Position numbers and translations under genes: made by a program
The notes under the pieces: model-generated
Told to the model about the DNA's origin: nothing
Database searches by the model: none
Seen by the model: only the letters and a program-made list of their open reading frames with translations
In this document: positions 25,596-35,441 of the stretch, one piece after another
Position numbering within the stretch: the stretch's first letter is position 1
How the letters are laid out: every line of letters starts with the position of its first letter
Source of the DNA: Candidatus Mycolicibacterium alkanivorans
Lineage (GTDB): Bacteria > Actinomycetota > Actinomycetes > Mycobacteriales > Mycobacteriaceae
Direction of reading: 5' to 3'
Length of the DNA: 64,000 nucleotides
Assembly: GCF_022760805.1 (NCBI RefSeq)
Contig: NZ_JAIVFL010000001.1
Coordinates: forward strand, 124,001-188,000

Positions 25596-26572
25596 GCCAG
25601 CCAGCCCGCGACGTCGGCCGCCCAGTAGGTGAGCACGATGTCGGCACCCGCGCGGCGGATGCTGGTCAGCGACTCCACCGCGGCGGCGCGGCCGTCGACC
25701 CAGCCGTTGGCCGCGGCGGCGCTGATCATCGCGTACTCACCGGAGACCTGGTAGGCGGCCACCGGCACCGGTGACACCTCGGCCGCCGCGCGCACGATGT
25801 CGAGGTAGGCCATCGCGGGCTTGACCATCACGATGTCGGCGCCCTCGTCGAGGTCGAGCTCGATCTCGCGCAACGCCTCCCGCGCATTGCCGCTGTCCTG
25901 CTGATAGGTGCGGCGATCACCCTGCAGGCTGGAGGCCACCGCCTCGCGGAACGGACCATAGAACGCCGAGGCGAACTTCGCGGCGTAGGCCAGGATGATC
26001 ACGTCGGTGAAACCCGCCGCATCCAGGCCGTCCCGGATGGCGGCCACCTGACCGTCCATCATGCCGCTGGGGCCCACCACGTGGGCGCCGGATTCCGCTT
26101 GTGCCACAGCCAGTTTCGTGTACTGCGCGTTGGTGGCGTCGTTGTCCACCCGACCGCGAGCGTCGAGCACCCCGCAGTGGCCGTGGTCGGTGAACTCATC
26201 AAGGCAGGTGTCGGCCATCAGGACGGTGTGATCGCCGAAGTCCTTGGCAAGATCGCGCAGAGCGACGTTGAGGATCCCGTCGGGGTCGACACCGCACGAC
26301 CCGACGGCGTCCTTGTCCTCGTCGCGCGGCACCCCGAACAGCATCAGCCCGCCGACGCCGGCCTCGACCGCCTCGGCGGCCGCGCGGCGCAGCGAGTCGC
26401 GGGTGTGCTGCACAACCCCGGGCATCGACGCGATCGGCCGGGGCTCGTCGATGCCGTCGGCGACGAACATCGGCAGCACCAGATGCCGTGGCTCCAGCGA
26501 GGTCTGGGCGACCAGCCGGCGCAGCGCCGGCGTCGAGCGCAACCGGCGTGGGCGGTGCCTCGGGAAGGACAT
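25592..26572 (-). CDS. hemB: delta-aminolevulinic acid dehydratase (porphobilinogen synthase)
   Basis: A 326-residue enzyme that condenses two ALA molecules to porphobilinogen. The two Schiff-base lysines are in [15 protein letters not shown] and [11 protein letters not shown]. The metal region is [16 protein letters not shown]: two of the three cysteines of the zinc type are kept and the middle one is Asp, as I recall for MTB. ATG 26572 is 12 bp after the hemD stop. It is the fourth gene of hemA-hemC-hemD-hemB. Confidence 0.95.
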   Translation of the reverse strand: MSFPRHRPRRLRSTPALRRLVAQTSLEPRHLVLPMFVADGIDEPRPIASMPGVVQHTRDSLRRAAAEAVEAGVGGLMLFGVPRDEDKDAVGSCGVDPDGILNVALRDLAKDFGDHTVLMADTCLDEFTDHGHCGVLDARGRVDNDATNAQYTKLAVAQAESGAHVVGPSGMMDGQVAAIRDGLDAAGFTDVIILAYAAKFASAFYGPFREAVASSLQGDRRTYQQDSGNAREALREIELDLDEGADIVMVKPAMAYLDIVRAAAEVSPVPVAAYQVSGEYAMISAAAANGWVDGRAAAVESLTSIRRAGADIVLTYWAADVAGWLA

Positions 26573-26584
26573 GCGGCCCCTCTC

Positions 26585-28276
26585 TTAGCGGCGGCGGCTC
26601 TTCTTGCGGGGCGGGGGCAGCGCGCCCTCGGCACGCAGCCGGGCCGCATGCTCGGCCAGCGCGTCGACCAGCGGGCCCACCGCGGCGGTCTCCGGCTGCA
26701 CATCGACCCGCAACCCGAACTCGGCCGCCGTCTCGGCCGTCTTCGGCCCGATGCAGGCCACGATGGTCCGGGCGTGCGGCTTGCCGGCGATGCCGACCAG
26801 GTTGCGCACCGTCGAACTCGACGTGAAGCACACCGCGTCAAACCCACCGGTCTTGATCATCTCGCGGGTCTCGGCCGGCGGCGGGGCCGCACGCACGGTG
26901 CGGTAGGCGGTGACGTCCTCGATCTCCCAGCCCCGTTCGCGCAGACCCTCGGCCAGCGTCTCGGTGGCGATGTCGGCGCGCGGCAGCAACACCCGGTTGA
27001 CCGGGTCGAAAATGCCGTCGTACTCCGGGAATTCGTCGAGCAGGCCCAGCGAGGACTGCTCACCGGAGGGCACCAGCTCGGGGCTGACACCGAAGGCGCG
27101 CACACGATCGGCGGTGGACTCACCGACACAGGCGATCTTCACACCGGAGAACGCCCGGGCGTCCAGACCGAACTCGCCGAACTTCTCCCAGACTGCGCGC
27201 ACCGCGTTGGTGGAGGTGAACACCACCCACTGGTAGCGGCCGTCGACCAAACCCTTGACGGCCCTTTCCATCTGGGCCGGGCTGCGCGGCGGCTCGACGG
27301 CGATGGTCGGCACCTCGATGGGCAGTGCGCCGTGGGCGACCAGCCGATCGCTCATCTCGCCGGCCTGGTCCTTGGTGCGCGGCACCAGCACGGTCCAGCC
27401 GTACAGGGCGCGGCTCTCCCACCAGTTCAGCTTCGCGCGGTGCGCCACGGTCTTGCCGATGGTGACCACCAGCGTGCCGGTCAGCGAGCCCGCCGGGTCG
27501 TTGCCGCCGGCCAGGGTGGCACGGTCGGTCAGACCCGCCAGTGTCGTCTCCACCGAGCGCTGACCGCAGGTGGTGCCGTTGCAGGTCACCACGCTCGGGG
27601 TGCTCGCGGCCAGGCCGTACTCGATCAAAGTGCGCGCGGCGTCCGGTAGATGCGAGGCCGCCGCGGTCAGGATCAGCGGGCCGGGCGCGGCGGCCAGGGC
27701 CGCCCAGTCCACCTCACCGCGGACGTCGGCCACGGTGTGCGCCGAGCCCAGCGGCAGGCCCGCGTAGGTCGGCACCGCGCTGGTGGCGGGCAGTCCGGGA
27801 ACGATCTCGAACTCCATGTGCGTCTTGGCCACGGCGTTGACCTCGGCGATCACCGAGTCCACCGACAGCGGGTCACCGGCGACCAAGCGCACGACGTCGA
27901 AGCCTGCCTTGGACTCGGCCACCAGGATCTCGGCCACTTCGGCTGGGTCGCCGAGCGCGGGCCGGATGTCCGGGCCCACCGACACCACCGGCGGGGCGAT
28001 CTCGTCGGCGATCGGCCCGTCGGAGTCCTGGCCGAGGGTCTGCTCGCGCGGCGCGCCCTTCTCCGGCGCGGGGGCGGGGCCGACCGCGGGCGGCAGATCG
28101 GTGCCGACGACGTTGAGGACGGCCTGGGGCACGTCGGGGTCGGTGAGGACCAGGGCGGCATTGGCGAGAACCGCGCGGGCACGCGTCGTCAGCAGATTTG
28201 GGTCACCGGGACCCGAGCCGACGAACGTGATGTGTCCCGGCTTCGCCTTGCGCCGCCCGCTACCGTGGCCAGTCAT
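26585..28276 (-). CDS. hemD: fused uroporphyrinogen-III methyltransferase / uroporphyrinogen-III synthase
   Basis: A 563-residue two-domain protein. Residues ~15-250 form the SUMT (CobA/CysG-type) methyltransferase, with TFVGSGPGDPNLLTTRA and EIVPGLPATSAVPTYAGLPLG; residues ~275-535 form HemD, with VVFTSTNAVRAVWEKF and CFTSSSTVRNLV. The first domain leads toward siroheme/B12, the second closes the heme ring. The central SUMT region has an extra Pro/Ala/Gly stretch (GPAPAPEKGAPRE) and may be degenerate. It corresponds to Rv0511. Confidence 0.92.
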   Translation of the reverse strand: MTGHGSGRRKAKPGHITFVGSGPGDPNLLTTRARAVLANAALVLTDPDVPQAVLNVVGTDLPPAVGPAPAPEKGAPREQTLGQDSDGPIADEIAPPVVSVGPDIRPALGDPAEVAEILVAESKAGFDVVRLVAGDPLSVDSVIAEVNAVAKTHMEFEIVPGLPATSAVPTYAGLPLGSAHTVADVRGEVDWAALAAAPGPLILTAAASHLPDAARTLIEYGLAASTPSVVTCNGTTCGQRSVETTLAGLTDRATLAGGNDPAGSLTGTLVVTIGKTVAHRAKLNWWESRALYGWTVLVPRTKDQAGEMSDRLVAHGALPIEVPTIAVEPPRSPAQMERAVKGLVDGRYQWVVFTSTNAVRAVWEKFGEFGLDARAFSGVKIACVGESTADRVRAFGVSPELVPSGEQSSLGLLDEFPEYDGIFDPVNRVLLPRADIATETLAEGLRERGWEIEDVTAYRTVRAAPPPAETREMIKTGGFDAVCFTSSSTVRNLVGIAGKPHARTIVACIGPKTAETAAEFGLRVDVQPETAAVGPLVDALAEHAARLRAEGALPPPRKKSRRR

Positions 28277-28311
28277 CGCTTCACTCCCGCTCTACTCCGC
28301 CATCTCGTTCG

Positions 28312-29262
28312 TCACGGAGCTCGTGTCGACATGACCTCGCGTGCACCGAGTTCGAACAACTCCCCGGCCACCGAGAGCCCCAGCTCTGCGGACCGGCCGG
28401 GCGTGCCGACACCGGACGCGCGGATCACGTCGGATCCGTCTGCCGCCGCCACGCAGGCGCGCAGTGACAGCTCCTCGAAGACGCGGCCGTCGTCATCGAT
28501 GGACTCGACCACCTCGGCGATCGCTCCCACCGGTGCCGAACAACCGGCCTCCAGTTCGGCCAGCAGGACTCGCTCCGCAGTGACCGCGGCGCGGGTGTCG
28601 GGGTCGTCCAACTCCGCCAACAGCGCCGCGAGCTCGGCGTCGCCTGCGCGGCACTCCACCGCGAGCGCACCTTGAGCCGGCGCCGGCAACATCTGCACCG
28701 GCTCCAGCGTCTCGGTGACATCGCCGAGTCGTCCAAGACGGGCCAACCCCGCCCGGGCCACCACGATGGCGTCGAGATCACCACTGCTTACCCTGTTCAA
28801 CCTGGTGTCTAGGTTGCCTCTTAGGGGGCGGATTTCCAAACCGAGACCCAGTGCTTTAAGCTGCGCGGCCCTGCGCACGGACGACGTGCCGATCACCGAG
28901 CCCGCCGGCAACTCTCCCAGGACGAGCCCGTCGCGGGCCACCAGGGCGTCGCGCGGGTCCTCACGGCGCGGTATCGCGGCGATGACGAACCGGTCGTCGG
29001 CGGCGGTCGGCAAATCCTTGTACGAGTGCACGGCCATGTCGACCCGGCCGTCGGCGATGGCCTCGCGCAGCGCCGCGGTGAACACACCCACCCCGATCTC
29101 GGCAACCGGCAGCTGCGAGCGGTCACCCTCGGTGCTGATGACGACCAGTTCGGCGCGATGCCCGCGCCCAATGAGTTCGTCCCTGATGGTCCCGGCCTGG
29201 GTCGTCGCCAGCAGGCTGCCCCGGGTGCCGATCCTGATGACCGCGTTGTCGCTGTCGGTCAA
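28312..29262 (-). CDS. hemC: hydroxymethylbilane synthase (porphobilinogen deaminase)
   Basis: A 316-residue enzyme that polymerises four porphobilinogens. Seen are [14 protein letters not shown] at the N terminus, [25 protein letters not shown] and the dipyrromethane-cofactor cysteine in [11 protein letters not shown]. The start is TTG 29262 (TTGACCGAC), five bases after the hemA stop; no ATG or GTG lies before the conserved VIRIGTRGS. The TTG may lower expression relative to hemA. Confidence 0.93.
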   Translation of the reverse strand: MTDSDNAVIRIGTRGSLLATTQAGTIRDELIGRGHRAELVVISTEGDRSQLPVAEIGVGVFTAALREAIADGRVDMAVHSYKDLPTAADDRFVIAAIPRREDPRDALVARDGLVLGELPAGSVIGTSSVRRAAQLKALGLGLEIRPLRGNLDTRLNRVSSGDLDAIVVARAGLARLGRLGDVTETLEPVQMLPAPAQGALAVECRAGDAELAALLAELDDPDTRAAVTAERVLLAELEAGCSAPVGAIAEVVESIDDDGRVFEELSLRACVAAADGSDVIRASGVGTPGRSAELGLSVAGELFELGAREVMSTRAP

Positions 29263-29267
29263 TCGTC

Positions 29268-30635
29268 CTACTCGGTGTGGTCGGGCAGGCTGGCGTCGAA
29301 TTCCGGTGCCACGAGCGGTAGTTCGCCTGCCGCCACGGCGTCGACGGCCTGCGGATCGAGTTCGAAGAGTTCACGCAACGCTTCGGCGTAGCTGTTGCCG
29401 CCAGGTGCGCTGGCCAGCTGCTTGACCCGCACCGTGGGGGCATGCAGCAGCTTGTCGACCACCCGGCGCACGGTGCGTGCCACCTCGTCGCGCTGGGTGT
29501 CGTCCAGCCCCGGCAACCGGTTCTCCAGCCGCAGCAGCTCGCCCTCGACGACGTCGGCGGCGCGTTGCCGAAGGGCGGTGACGGTCGGGGTGACCTCGGC
29601 CATCCGCTGCCCGGCCAGGTAGGCAGCAACCTCTACTGCAACGATCCGGCGGGCGGCCTCGGCGTCGGTGGCGGCGGCACGGGCCGACGGTTCGCGCTGC
29701 ACCCGGTCCATGTCGACGACCGAGACGCCGGGCAGACCGGCAACGGCGGGGTCGACGTCGCGGGGCATACCCAGGTCGCACAACACCAGCGGCTGGGTGG
29801 CCTCGTCGCGCCGGCTAGCGGCCAGCGCGTGGTACACATCGGCCAGCGACACCACCGGCCGGACCGCGCCGGTGCAGCTGACCACCACGTCGGCGGCGGC
29901 CAGCGCGGTGGACAGGTGCTCGAGCGAGAGGGCCTCGGCGCCGATGCCCTGCTCCCGGATGTTCTCGACCAACCGCTGGGCGCGCGGCAGCGAACGGTTG
30001 ACGACGTGGATGTGGGTGACGCCGGCGCGTACCAGGTGCGCAACCGACAGTCCGCCCATCGAACCGGCGCCGACCACCGCGGCCGTGCGACCCGTGAGCC
30101 CGTCAAGACGGGAGCCGGCGATGTCCAGGGCAACCGACACCACGCTGGCGCCTGCGGCGTCGATGGCGGTCTCGGAATGCACCCGCTTGCCGACCGACAG
30201 GGCACGCTGGGCCAGGTCGTGCAGGATCTTGCCGACGGTGCGATTGGCCTCGGCGGTGGCGTAGGCGCGGCGAACCTGGCCCAGCACCTGCTGTTCGCCG
30301 ATGACCGCACTGTCCAGACCGCTGGCCACCGCGAAGAGGTGCTCGACAGCGGCCTCGCTGTAGCGAACGTAGGCGTACTTGGTCAGATCGCTCATCGACA
30401 TGCCGGAGTGCTCGGCGAGCACTTGGCCGATCGCCGACAGACCGCCGTGGAAGGCGTCGACCACGGCGTAGACCTCGACCCGGTTGCAGGTCGACAGCAC
30501 CATGGCTTCGGTCACCAACGGAGATTGGAGCACCTGGTCGATGATCTTGACCTGGTCAGACTCGTCGGTAGACAGCTGCTCGAGGACGGAGACCGGAGCG
30601 CTGCGATGCGACACCCCAAACAGCAGGACGCTCAC
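29268..30635 (-). CDS. hemA: glutamyl-tRNA reductase
   Basis: A 455-residue first enzyme of the C5 heme pathway, reducing Glu-tRNA to glutamate-1-semialdehyde. The catalytic cysteine is in [14 protein letters not shown] (Cys50); the NADPH domain has [17 protein letters not shown]; and the C-terminal dimerisation domain follows from about residue 330. It starts at GTG 30635 and heads the hemACDB operon. The 106-bp upstream gap to the glutaredoxin-like gene contains no clear hairpin. Confidence 0.94.
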   Translation of the reverse strand: MSVLLFGVSHRSAPVSVLEQLSTDESDQVKIIDQVLQSPLVTEAMVLSTCNRVEVYAVVDAFHGGLSAIGQVLAEHSGMSMSDLTKYAYVRYSEAAVEHLFAVASGLDSAVIGEQQVLGQVRRAYATAEANRTVGKILHDLAQRALSVGKRVHSETAIDAAGASVVSVALDIAGSRLDGLTGRTAAVVGAGSMGGLSVAHLVRAGVTHIHVVNRSLPRAQRLVENIREQGIGAEALSLEHLSTALAAADVVVSCTGAVRPVVSLADVYHALAASRRDEATQPLVLCDLGMPRDVDPAVAGLPGVSVVDMDRVQREPSARAAATDAEAARRIVAVEVAAYLAGQRMAEVTPTVTALRQRAADVVEGELLRLENRLPGLDDTQRDEVARTVRRVVDKLLHAPTVRVKQLASAPGGNSYAEALRELFELDPQAVDAVAAGELPLVAPEFDASLPDHTE

Positions 30636-30741
30636 GGCACGATCACCTGGCCTGCTCCCTCGCTGTCGCGCAGTTGTCCGTTAGTGAAACTTACTTCCAC
30701 GGTAATCCCGGCGCAGCCGGCTCACCAAATTCTCGTGGTGT

Positions 30742-31002
30742 TCACCCGAGCGCTAAATCGGCCCGCAGCCGCGCCTCGTCGATATCCCAGTAGCTGTGCT
30801 CACGGCCGTCGAGCAGAACGACGGGCAACCGGTCGCCGAATTCGGCCCGCAGTGCCGAGTTCCCAGCGGCCGCAGCGGCGTCGACATCGGTGCTGGACAG
30901 GTCGAAATCCAGCTCGGCGGACAGCTCGGTCAGCCGGTCGTATACCCGGTGGCAAAGGGTGCACCCGGCGCGGGTCAGCAGTTCGACATGTCGGCGGCTC
31001 AC
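30742..31002 (-). CDS. glutaredoxin-like protein (Rv0508-like)
   Basis: An 86-residue thioredoxin-fold protein of the DUF836/glutaredoxin-2-like group. The redox motif is [12 protein letters not shown] near the N terminus and the substrate-side cis-proline is in [10 protein letters not shown]. It lies upstream of hemA on the same strand, as in MTB. GTG 31002 begins the conserved part. It is divergent from the HAD gene with only 31 bp between starts. The thiol partner is unknown. Confidence 0.82.
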   Translation of the reverse strand: MSRRHVELLTRAGCTLCHRVYDRLTELSAELDFDLSSTDVDAAAAAGNSALRAEFGDRLPVVLLDGREHSYWDIDEARLRADLALG

Positions 31003-31033
31003 CCGAGCCAGTATCCCAGTTAGGGTGAGAGCC

Positions 31034-31984
31034 ATGGGTTCCGGGGACCATGACGAGGAGCTCGCGGACTCCGAAGCCGGACGGGCCAGCGCGCAGCGTG
31101 CCGTCGATGACCTGATCAGCGAGCAGGCCAGCGCGGTCGCGCGCGAGGCCAGCATCGCGGCCAACCGTGAACCGGGCCCCGAAGCGATCCACCAGCCCAC
31201 TCCGCCGCCCACCGACCTGACCGCGGCAGCGTTCTTCGACGTCGACAACACCCTGGTCCACGGCTCGTCGCTGGTGCACTTCGGCCGCGGCCTGGCCGCG
31301 CGGAAGTACTTCACCTACTCCGACATGTGGAAGTTCCTCTACGCACAGGCCAAGTTCCAGCTGACCGGCCGGGAGAACAGCGACGACGTGGCCGAAGGCC
31401 GGCGCAAAGCACTGGCCTTCATCGAGGGTCGCTCGACCGCGGAGCTGGTGGCCCTCGGCGAGGAGATCTATGACGACATCATCGCCGATAAGATCTGGCC
31501 TGGCACCAGGGCGCTGGCGCAGATGCATCTCGAAGCCGGCCAGCAGGTGTGGCTGGTCACCGCGACGCCCTACGAGCTGGCGGAGACCATCGCCAAGCGG
31601 CTGGGCTTCACCGGCGCGCTGGGCACCGTCGCGGAGTCGCAGAACGGGGTGTTCACCGGACGGCTGGTGGGCGATATCCTGCACGGTGTCGGCAAGGCGC
31701 ACGCGGTGCGGCAGCTGGCCATCCGCGAGGGACTCAACCTCAAGCGCTGTACGGCCTACTCCGACAGCTACAACGACGTGCCGATGCTGTCGCTGGTCGG
31801 CACCGCGGTCGCCATCAACCCCGACGCCGACCTGCGTGAGCTGGCCCGCGAACGCGGCTGGGAGATCCGCGATTTCCGGACCGCGCGCAAGGCGGCCCGC
31901 ATCGGGGTGCCCTCGGCGCTGGCGCTCGGCGCGGTCGGCGGTGCGCTGGCCGCGGCGGTGTCCCGTCGGCACGAGCACCGCTGA
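31034..31984 (+). CDS. HAD-IB family phosphatase (SerB1-like)
   Basis: A 316-residue haloacid dehalogenase-type hydrolase. Motif I is [13 protein letters not shown] (about residue 70), motif [12 protein letters not shown], motif III in [10 protein letters not shown] and motif IV in [16 protein letters not shown] ~60-residue charged N-terminal extension precedes the domain, and a C-terminal hydrophobic stretch ([14 protein letters not shown]) may be a membrane helix. It matches the MTB gene named serB1, but the family includes other phosphatases, so phosphoserine activity is not certain. ATG 31034 is chosen. Confidence 0.83.
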   Translation: MGSGDHDEELADSEAGRASAQRAVDDLISEQASAVAREASIAANREPGPEAIHQPTPPPTDLTAAAFFDVDNTLVHGSSLVHFGRGLAARKYFTYSDMWKFLYAQAKFQLTGRENSDDVAEGRRKALAFIEGRSTAELVALGEEIYDDIIADKIWPGTRALAQMHLEAGQQVWLVTATPYELAETIAKRLGFTGALGTVAESQNGVFTGRLVGDILHGVGKAHAVRQLAIREGLNLKRCTAYSDSYNDVPMLSLVGTAVAINPDADLRELARERGWEIRDFRTARKAARIGVPSALALGAVGGALAAAVSRRHEHR

Positions 31985-32086
31985 CTTTCTTCCGAGGTCG
32001 AGTGTGGGCCCCGTGCAGGCCAGAGCGCGATTTCGCGTGCATCAGCCGCACAGTGGCCGCGAACGACGCTGATAGGCTCAGACGTC

Positions 32087-32587
32087 ATGTCCATCGCCAG
32101 CGAGATCATCGGAACTCACTTCCGCTACCCGGACTACTATCTGGTCGGACGCGAGAAGATTCGCGAATTCGCCAAGGTGATCCAGAGCGAAGACCCGCTG
32201 CACTTCAGCGAGGAGGCGGCCGCAGCCGCCGGCTACCCCGACCTGGTGGCTCCGCTGACGTTCATCGCGATCGCGGGCCGTCAGGTGCAGCTGGAGATCT
32301 TCCGCAATTTCGACGTCGGCATCAATTTGGCCCGTGTCATTCACCGCGACCAGAAGATCCAATTCCACCGGCCGATCATCGCCGGCGACAAATTGTTCTT
32401 CGACTCCTGGCTGGATTCGGTGATCGAATCGCATGGCACCGTCATCAGTGAATTGCGCAGCGAAGTCACCGACGCCGAGGGCAAACCGGTGATGACGACA
32501 GTGGTGACCATGATCGGCGAGGCCAACAGCGACGAGGAGACCAACGCTCAGGTCGCCGCGATCGCCGCGGCGGCGATGCGTCGCTGA
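32087..32587 (+). CDS. MaoC/FAS1-like hot-dog dehydratase (Rv0504c-like)
   Basis: A 166-residue hot-dog-fold protein closely resembling the HadA/HadC subunits of the mycolic-acid FAS-II dehydratase. It has [47 protein letters not shown] and the [16 protein letters not shown] segment. No hadB-type catalytic partner is adjacent, so it may pair with a subunit elsewhere. ATG 32087 follows a 102-bp gap after the HAD gene that contains the small palindrome CGCGA-TT-TCGCG. Confidence 0.83.
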   Translation: MSIASEIIGTHFRYPDYYLVGREKIREFAKVIQSEDPLHFSEEAAAAAGYPDLVAPLTFIAIAGRQVQLEIFRNFDVGINLARVIHRDQKIQFHRPIIAGDKLFFDSWLDSVIESHGTVISELRSEVTDAEGKPVMTTVVTMIGEANSDEETNAQVAAIAAAAMRR

Positions 32588-32594
32588 TCGACGC

Positions 32595-33647
32595 TCAGCC
32601 GAAGAACATGTTGCGACGCTGAGCCAACAGCTGATACAGCGTCTGCTGAATGGTCTCGCGCACCTGGTCGGTGAGTTCGAAGGTGACCATCGGATCGTCG
32701 GCCGCCGACTCGTCGTAATCGGCAGTCTCGATCGGTGTGCCGAATGCGATGTGCCACTTGGACGGAAGCGGCACCAGCCCGGCCGGACCGGCCAGCGGGA
32801 ACAACGGCGTGATCGGAAAGTACGGCAGCCCCAGCACACGCGCCAGCAGCTTCACGTCGGCCAGCATCGGGTAGATCTCCTCCGAGCCGACGATCGAGCA
32901 CGGGATGATCGGCGCCCCGGTGTGCAGGGCCGCCGAGACGAACCCGCCGCGGCCGAACCGCTGCAGCTTGTAGCGGTCCCGGAAGTGCTTGCCCAGCCCC
33001 TTGTAGCCCTCCGGGAACACCGCGGTGAGCTCGCCGCCGGCCAGCAACCGGTGCGCGTCAATGGTGCACGCCATAGTGTGCCCGGCCTTGCGCGCGATCG
33101 GGCCGAGCATCGGCATGTCGAAGACCACGTCCGCGGCCAGCAGGCGCAGGTCGCGACGCTGGGGGTGGTGGTCGTGTACCGCGACCGAGAGCATCAGGCC
33201 GTCGAACGGCAGCGTCCCGGCGTGGTTGGCGACCAAGAGGCCGGCGCCGTTCGCCGGCAAATTCTCGATGCCGCTGACCTCGGCGCGGAACCAATTGTCG
33301 AAAAAGAAACGCAGCAAAGGCAGCACGATTGCGTTGTTGAACTGCGGGTCGAAGCCGAATTCGTCAACGGTGTAATCACCGGTGAGGCGCTTCCGGAAGA
33401 AATCGGCGACCGCCGAAATTCGTTGCGCGAGTTCATTCGGCTCGTCGTCGTCGCGGCCCACACCGGCGGCGCCGCGGCGCCCGTCGATTTCGCGGACTAC
33501 GGCTGCGATGTCGTCGGCCGAGGCGCGGGAACCGGACTCGGAGGCCAACGAGGGATGTCGGCGCGCAGCCTCGGCGCGCCGAGCCGCCGCCGCTCGACTC
33601 GAATTCGAATGCAGCGGAATCACTTTCGCCTTTGATTCACCCGCCAC
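32595..33647 (-). CDS. PlsC-type lysophospholipid acyltransferase (Rv0502-like)
   Basis: A 350-residue acyltransferase. Residues ~1-110 are a basic, disordered region; the PlsC domain follows with VANHAGTLPFDG (the HX4D-like motif, here H-AGTLP-FD), VFPEGYKGLGK and PIIPCSIVGSEEIYP. It likely acylates a glycerol or sugar lipid on the membrane. GTG 33647 is the start. It is adjacent to the galE2-like gene on the same strand with a 28-bp gap, as in MTB. The acceptor is unknown. Confidence 0.85.
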   Translation of the reverse strand: MAGESKAKVIPLHSNSSRAAAARRAEAARRHPSLASESGSRASADDIAAVVREIDGRRGAAGVGRDDDEPNELAQRISAVADFFRKRLTGDYTVDEFGFDPQFNNAIVLPLLRFFFDNWFRAEVSGIENLPANGAGLLVANHAGTLPFDGLMLSVAVHDHHPQRRDLRLLAADVVFDMPMLGPIARKAGHTMACTIDAHRLLAGGELTAVFPEGYKGLGKHFRDRYKLQRFGRGGFVSAALHTGAPIIPCSIVGSEEIYPMLADVKLLARVLGLPYFPITPLFPLAGPAGLVPLPSKWHIAFGTPIETADYDESAADDPMVTFELTDQVRETIQQTLYQLLAQRRNMFFG

Positions 33648-33675
33648 TTCAGTACCTTCTCCCCAGCACGAACTT

Positions 33676-34749
33676 TCAGCCGCCCCAGCGCTGCGCGACG
33701 GCTACCGCGCGACGTTCCACCGAGCGTACCCATTTCGGGTCGATGATCGGGGTCAAACCCCGGCCGCGCACATAGTCGTCGAATGCCTCCACGGTGGTCC
33801 ATTTCGGAGCGAAGGCCAACTCGGTTCGCATCCGTGTCGTATCCATCACCCGGCCATAACTCAGCCATTGCATCGCGTCGCGGTTGAGTTCGGAGTTCCC
33901 GGTCGCCTTCCGCAACGAATCCAGTACCCCGACGGCCAAACTCGGCACGGGAAGCGAAATGCGCCCGGAACGGCGGATCGCCTGCGACATCATGATGATT
34001 CCGTCTGCGCCGATGTTGAACGTGCCGGACCTGCCGGCCATCGTCGCGCGCTCGAGCGCCCCGAGTGCGTCCTGTTCGTGCAGCAGTTGCAGGCGGGCGT
34101 CGTGGCCGAGCACGGTGGGCACCAGTGGGCCGGCCAGGTAGCGCGAGAGCGCGGTGTCCATCGCCGGGCCGATCATGTTGGCCAGCCGCAGGATGGTCAC
34201 CGTGATATCGGGCCGGCGCCGGCCCAGGCCGCGGGCGTAGCCCTCGATGTCGATGCTGTCGCGCGCGAAGCCCTCGGCCAGCGGGCGACGGCTGCTGCTG
34301 TCCTCGGTGTAGACCACCGGGTCGTGTGGGTGTGACCCGTAGACCTCAGAGGTGGACTTCAGGATCACCCGGCGCACCGAGGGCGCCTTCTGGCAGGCCG
34401 CGAACAGCTGCATGGCGCCCATCACGTTGATCTCTTTCAACGTGGCGCGACCGCCGGAGCGCGGGGCGTAGGACGCCGCGGCGGCGTGCACCACGGTATC
34501 GACGTCCCCATTACGAATCACCTTGGAGATGAATGGGTTCCGGACGTCGGCTCGGACGAACTCGGCCCGACCCATCCGGCGCAGCAGATCCTTGCTGGGC
34601 GCGATGGCGTCGATGGCGATGACCTTGTTGATCATCGGGTTCTGCGCCAGGCGCGCGGTCAGGTAGCCCCCGAGAAACCGGCCGGCACCGGTGACCAGCA
34701 CGACCTTGGGGTAGTGCGGCGCATCGGTGTCGGTGCCGCCGGAGTCCAT
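33676..34749 (-). CDS. SDR-family NAD-dependent epimerase/dehydratase (Rv0501/GalE2-like)
   Basis: A 357-residue extended SDR. The NAD motif is VLVTGAGRFLGGYLTARL and SSTSEVYG-like residues appear as KSTSEVYGSHP. The usual YxxxK is poorly kept: the matching region reads IEGYARGLGRR with Arg where Lys is expected. It shares its position with MTB galE2, but classical UDP-galactose epimerisation is doubtful. ATG 34749 is used. It lies 65 bp after bS22 on the same strand. Confidence 0.8.
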   Translation of the reverse strand: MDSGGTDTDAPHYPKVVLVTGAGRFLGGYLTARLAQNPMINKVIAIDAIAPSKDLLRRMGRAEFVRADVRNPFISKVIRNGDVDTVVHAAAASYAPRSGGRATLKEINVMGAMQLFAACQKAPSVRRVILKSTSEVYGSHPHDPVVYTEDSSSRRPLAEGFARDSIDIEGYARGLGRRRPDITVTILRLANMIGPAMDTALSRYLAGPLVPTVLGHDARLQLLHEQDALGALERATMAGRSGTFNIGADGIIMMSQAIRRSGRISLPVPSLAVGVLDSLRKATGNSELNRDAMQWLSYGRVMDTTRMRTELAFAPKWTTVEAFDDYVRGRGLTPIIDPKWVRSVERRAVAVAQRWGG

Positions 34750-34814
34750 CTGGACAGCCTATCGGGCCGCGCGTGGCCCGGCAGGACTCGGCGACGCCGG
34801 GCGGCAGCGGACGG

Positions 34815-34916
34815 CTACTTGCCCAGTTTTCTGCGCTGGACCCGGGTACGACGCAGCAGCTTGCGGTGCTTCTTCTTCGACATGCGCTTACGCCGCTTCT
34901 TGATGACTGAACCCAT
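34815..34916 (-). CDS. small ribosomal protein bS22 (Rv0500B-like)
   Basis: A 33-residue, extremely basic peptide ([18 protein letters not shown] then [15 protein letters not shown]). This is the AURKAIP1/COX24-type protein found as an extra 30S subunit protein in mycobacterial ribosomes. It is too short for standard ORF cut-offs. The start is ATG 34916 and the stop TAG 34815-34817. It lies between galE2 and the HTH gene, as in MTB. Confidence 0.92.
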
Positions 34917-35035
34917 GAATTCCGCTACCTAATTCCTAATTCCTCGCAGTGCCCGCACTGCGGCGGGTGTCCTTGTGTCCCGGACACCTTACCCAAACCA
35001 GCAGGGAGAACGGAAAACGGCCGGGGAGTGCGGAC

Positions 35036-35302
35036 TCATCCCGCGTCGAAGTACGACGTCTCCAGCAGGTCGTGGACAGCCTTGGCGTGCACCCGGAACG
35101 AACGGCCGACCCGGACGGCGGGCAGCTCCCCGTTGTGCACGAGCCGGTAGACCGTCATCTTGCTGACGCGCATCAGCGCGGCCACTTCGGCGACGGTGAG
35201 AAATTGAGCTGCGGCGACCGGCTGACCGTCAGCGCCACCGGCATCACGCGCCGATTTTCCGCCAGCCGCGTCCCGCGCCGATGGCCCGTTGGTAGACGTC
35301 AT
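35036..35302 (-). CDS. helix-turn-helix DNA-binding protein (Rv0500A-like, BldC/excisionase type)
   Basis: An 88-residue protein. After a ~30-residue Ala/Gly-rich leader it has a MerR-type winged HTH: LTVAEVAALMRVSKMTVYRLVHNGELPAVRVGRSFRVHAKAV. This architecture is shared with BldC and phage excisionases; no prophage surrounds it, so a chromosomal regulator or nucleoid-associated role is more likely. ATG 35302 is the start. Upstream, 139 bp separates it from proC. Confidence 0.85.
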   Translation of the reverse strand: MTSTNGPSARDAAGGKSARDAGGADGQPVAAAQFLTVAEVAALMRVSKMTVYRLVHNGELPAVRVGRSFRVHAKAVHDLLETSYFDAG

Positions 35303-35441
35303 CGCAACCCAATCCGTCAGGCACGGGCAGTTCCAGCGGCTTCCCCACCGCTGGCACCCACACGTGCATACACGAGGAGAATAGCGTGGCCAGTGAGGTT
35401 ACTGCGACGGGTGTGGGTCAATCCATCAGAATATTCTTGAA

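Noticed and set aside
24843..25628. Plus-strand open frame of 19-residue repeats (MRAGPRPEEEAAVGPESPT) over the 57-bp array
   Set aside because: The frame stays open only because the unit length is a multiple of three. Downstream it runs antisense to a membrane protein gene, and there is no ribosome site or homology.
32009..32070. Riboswitch or small RNA in the gap before the MaoC gene
   Set aside because: Only a short CGCGA-TT-TCGCG palindrome is present, too small to support an RNA element.
35036..35302. Phage excisionase indicating a prophage or integrated element
   Set aside because: No integrase, att repeats or phage genes are nearby, and the gene is at its conserved chromosomal place between bS22 and proC.
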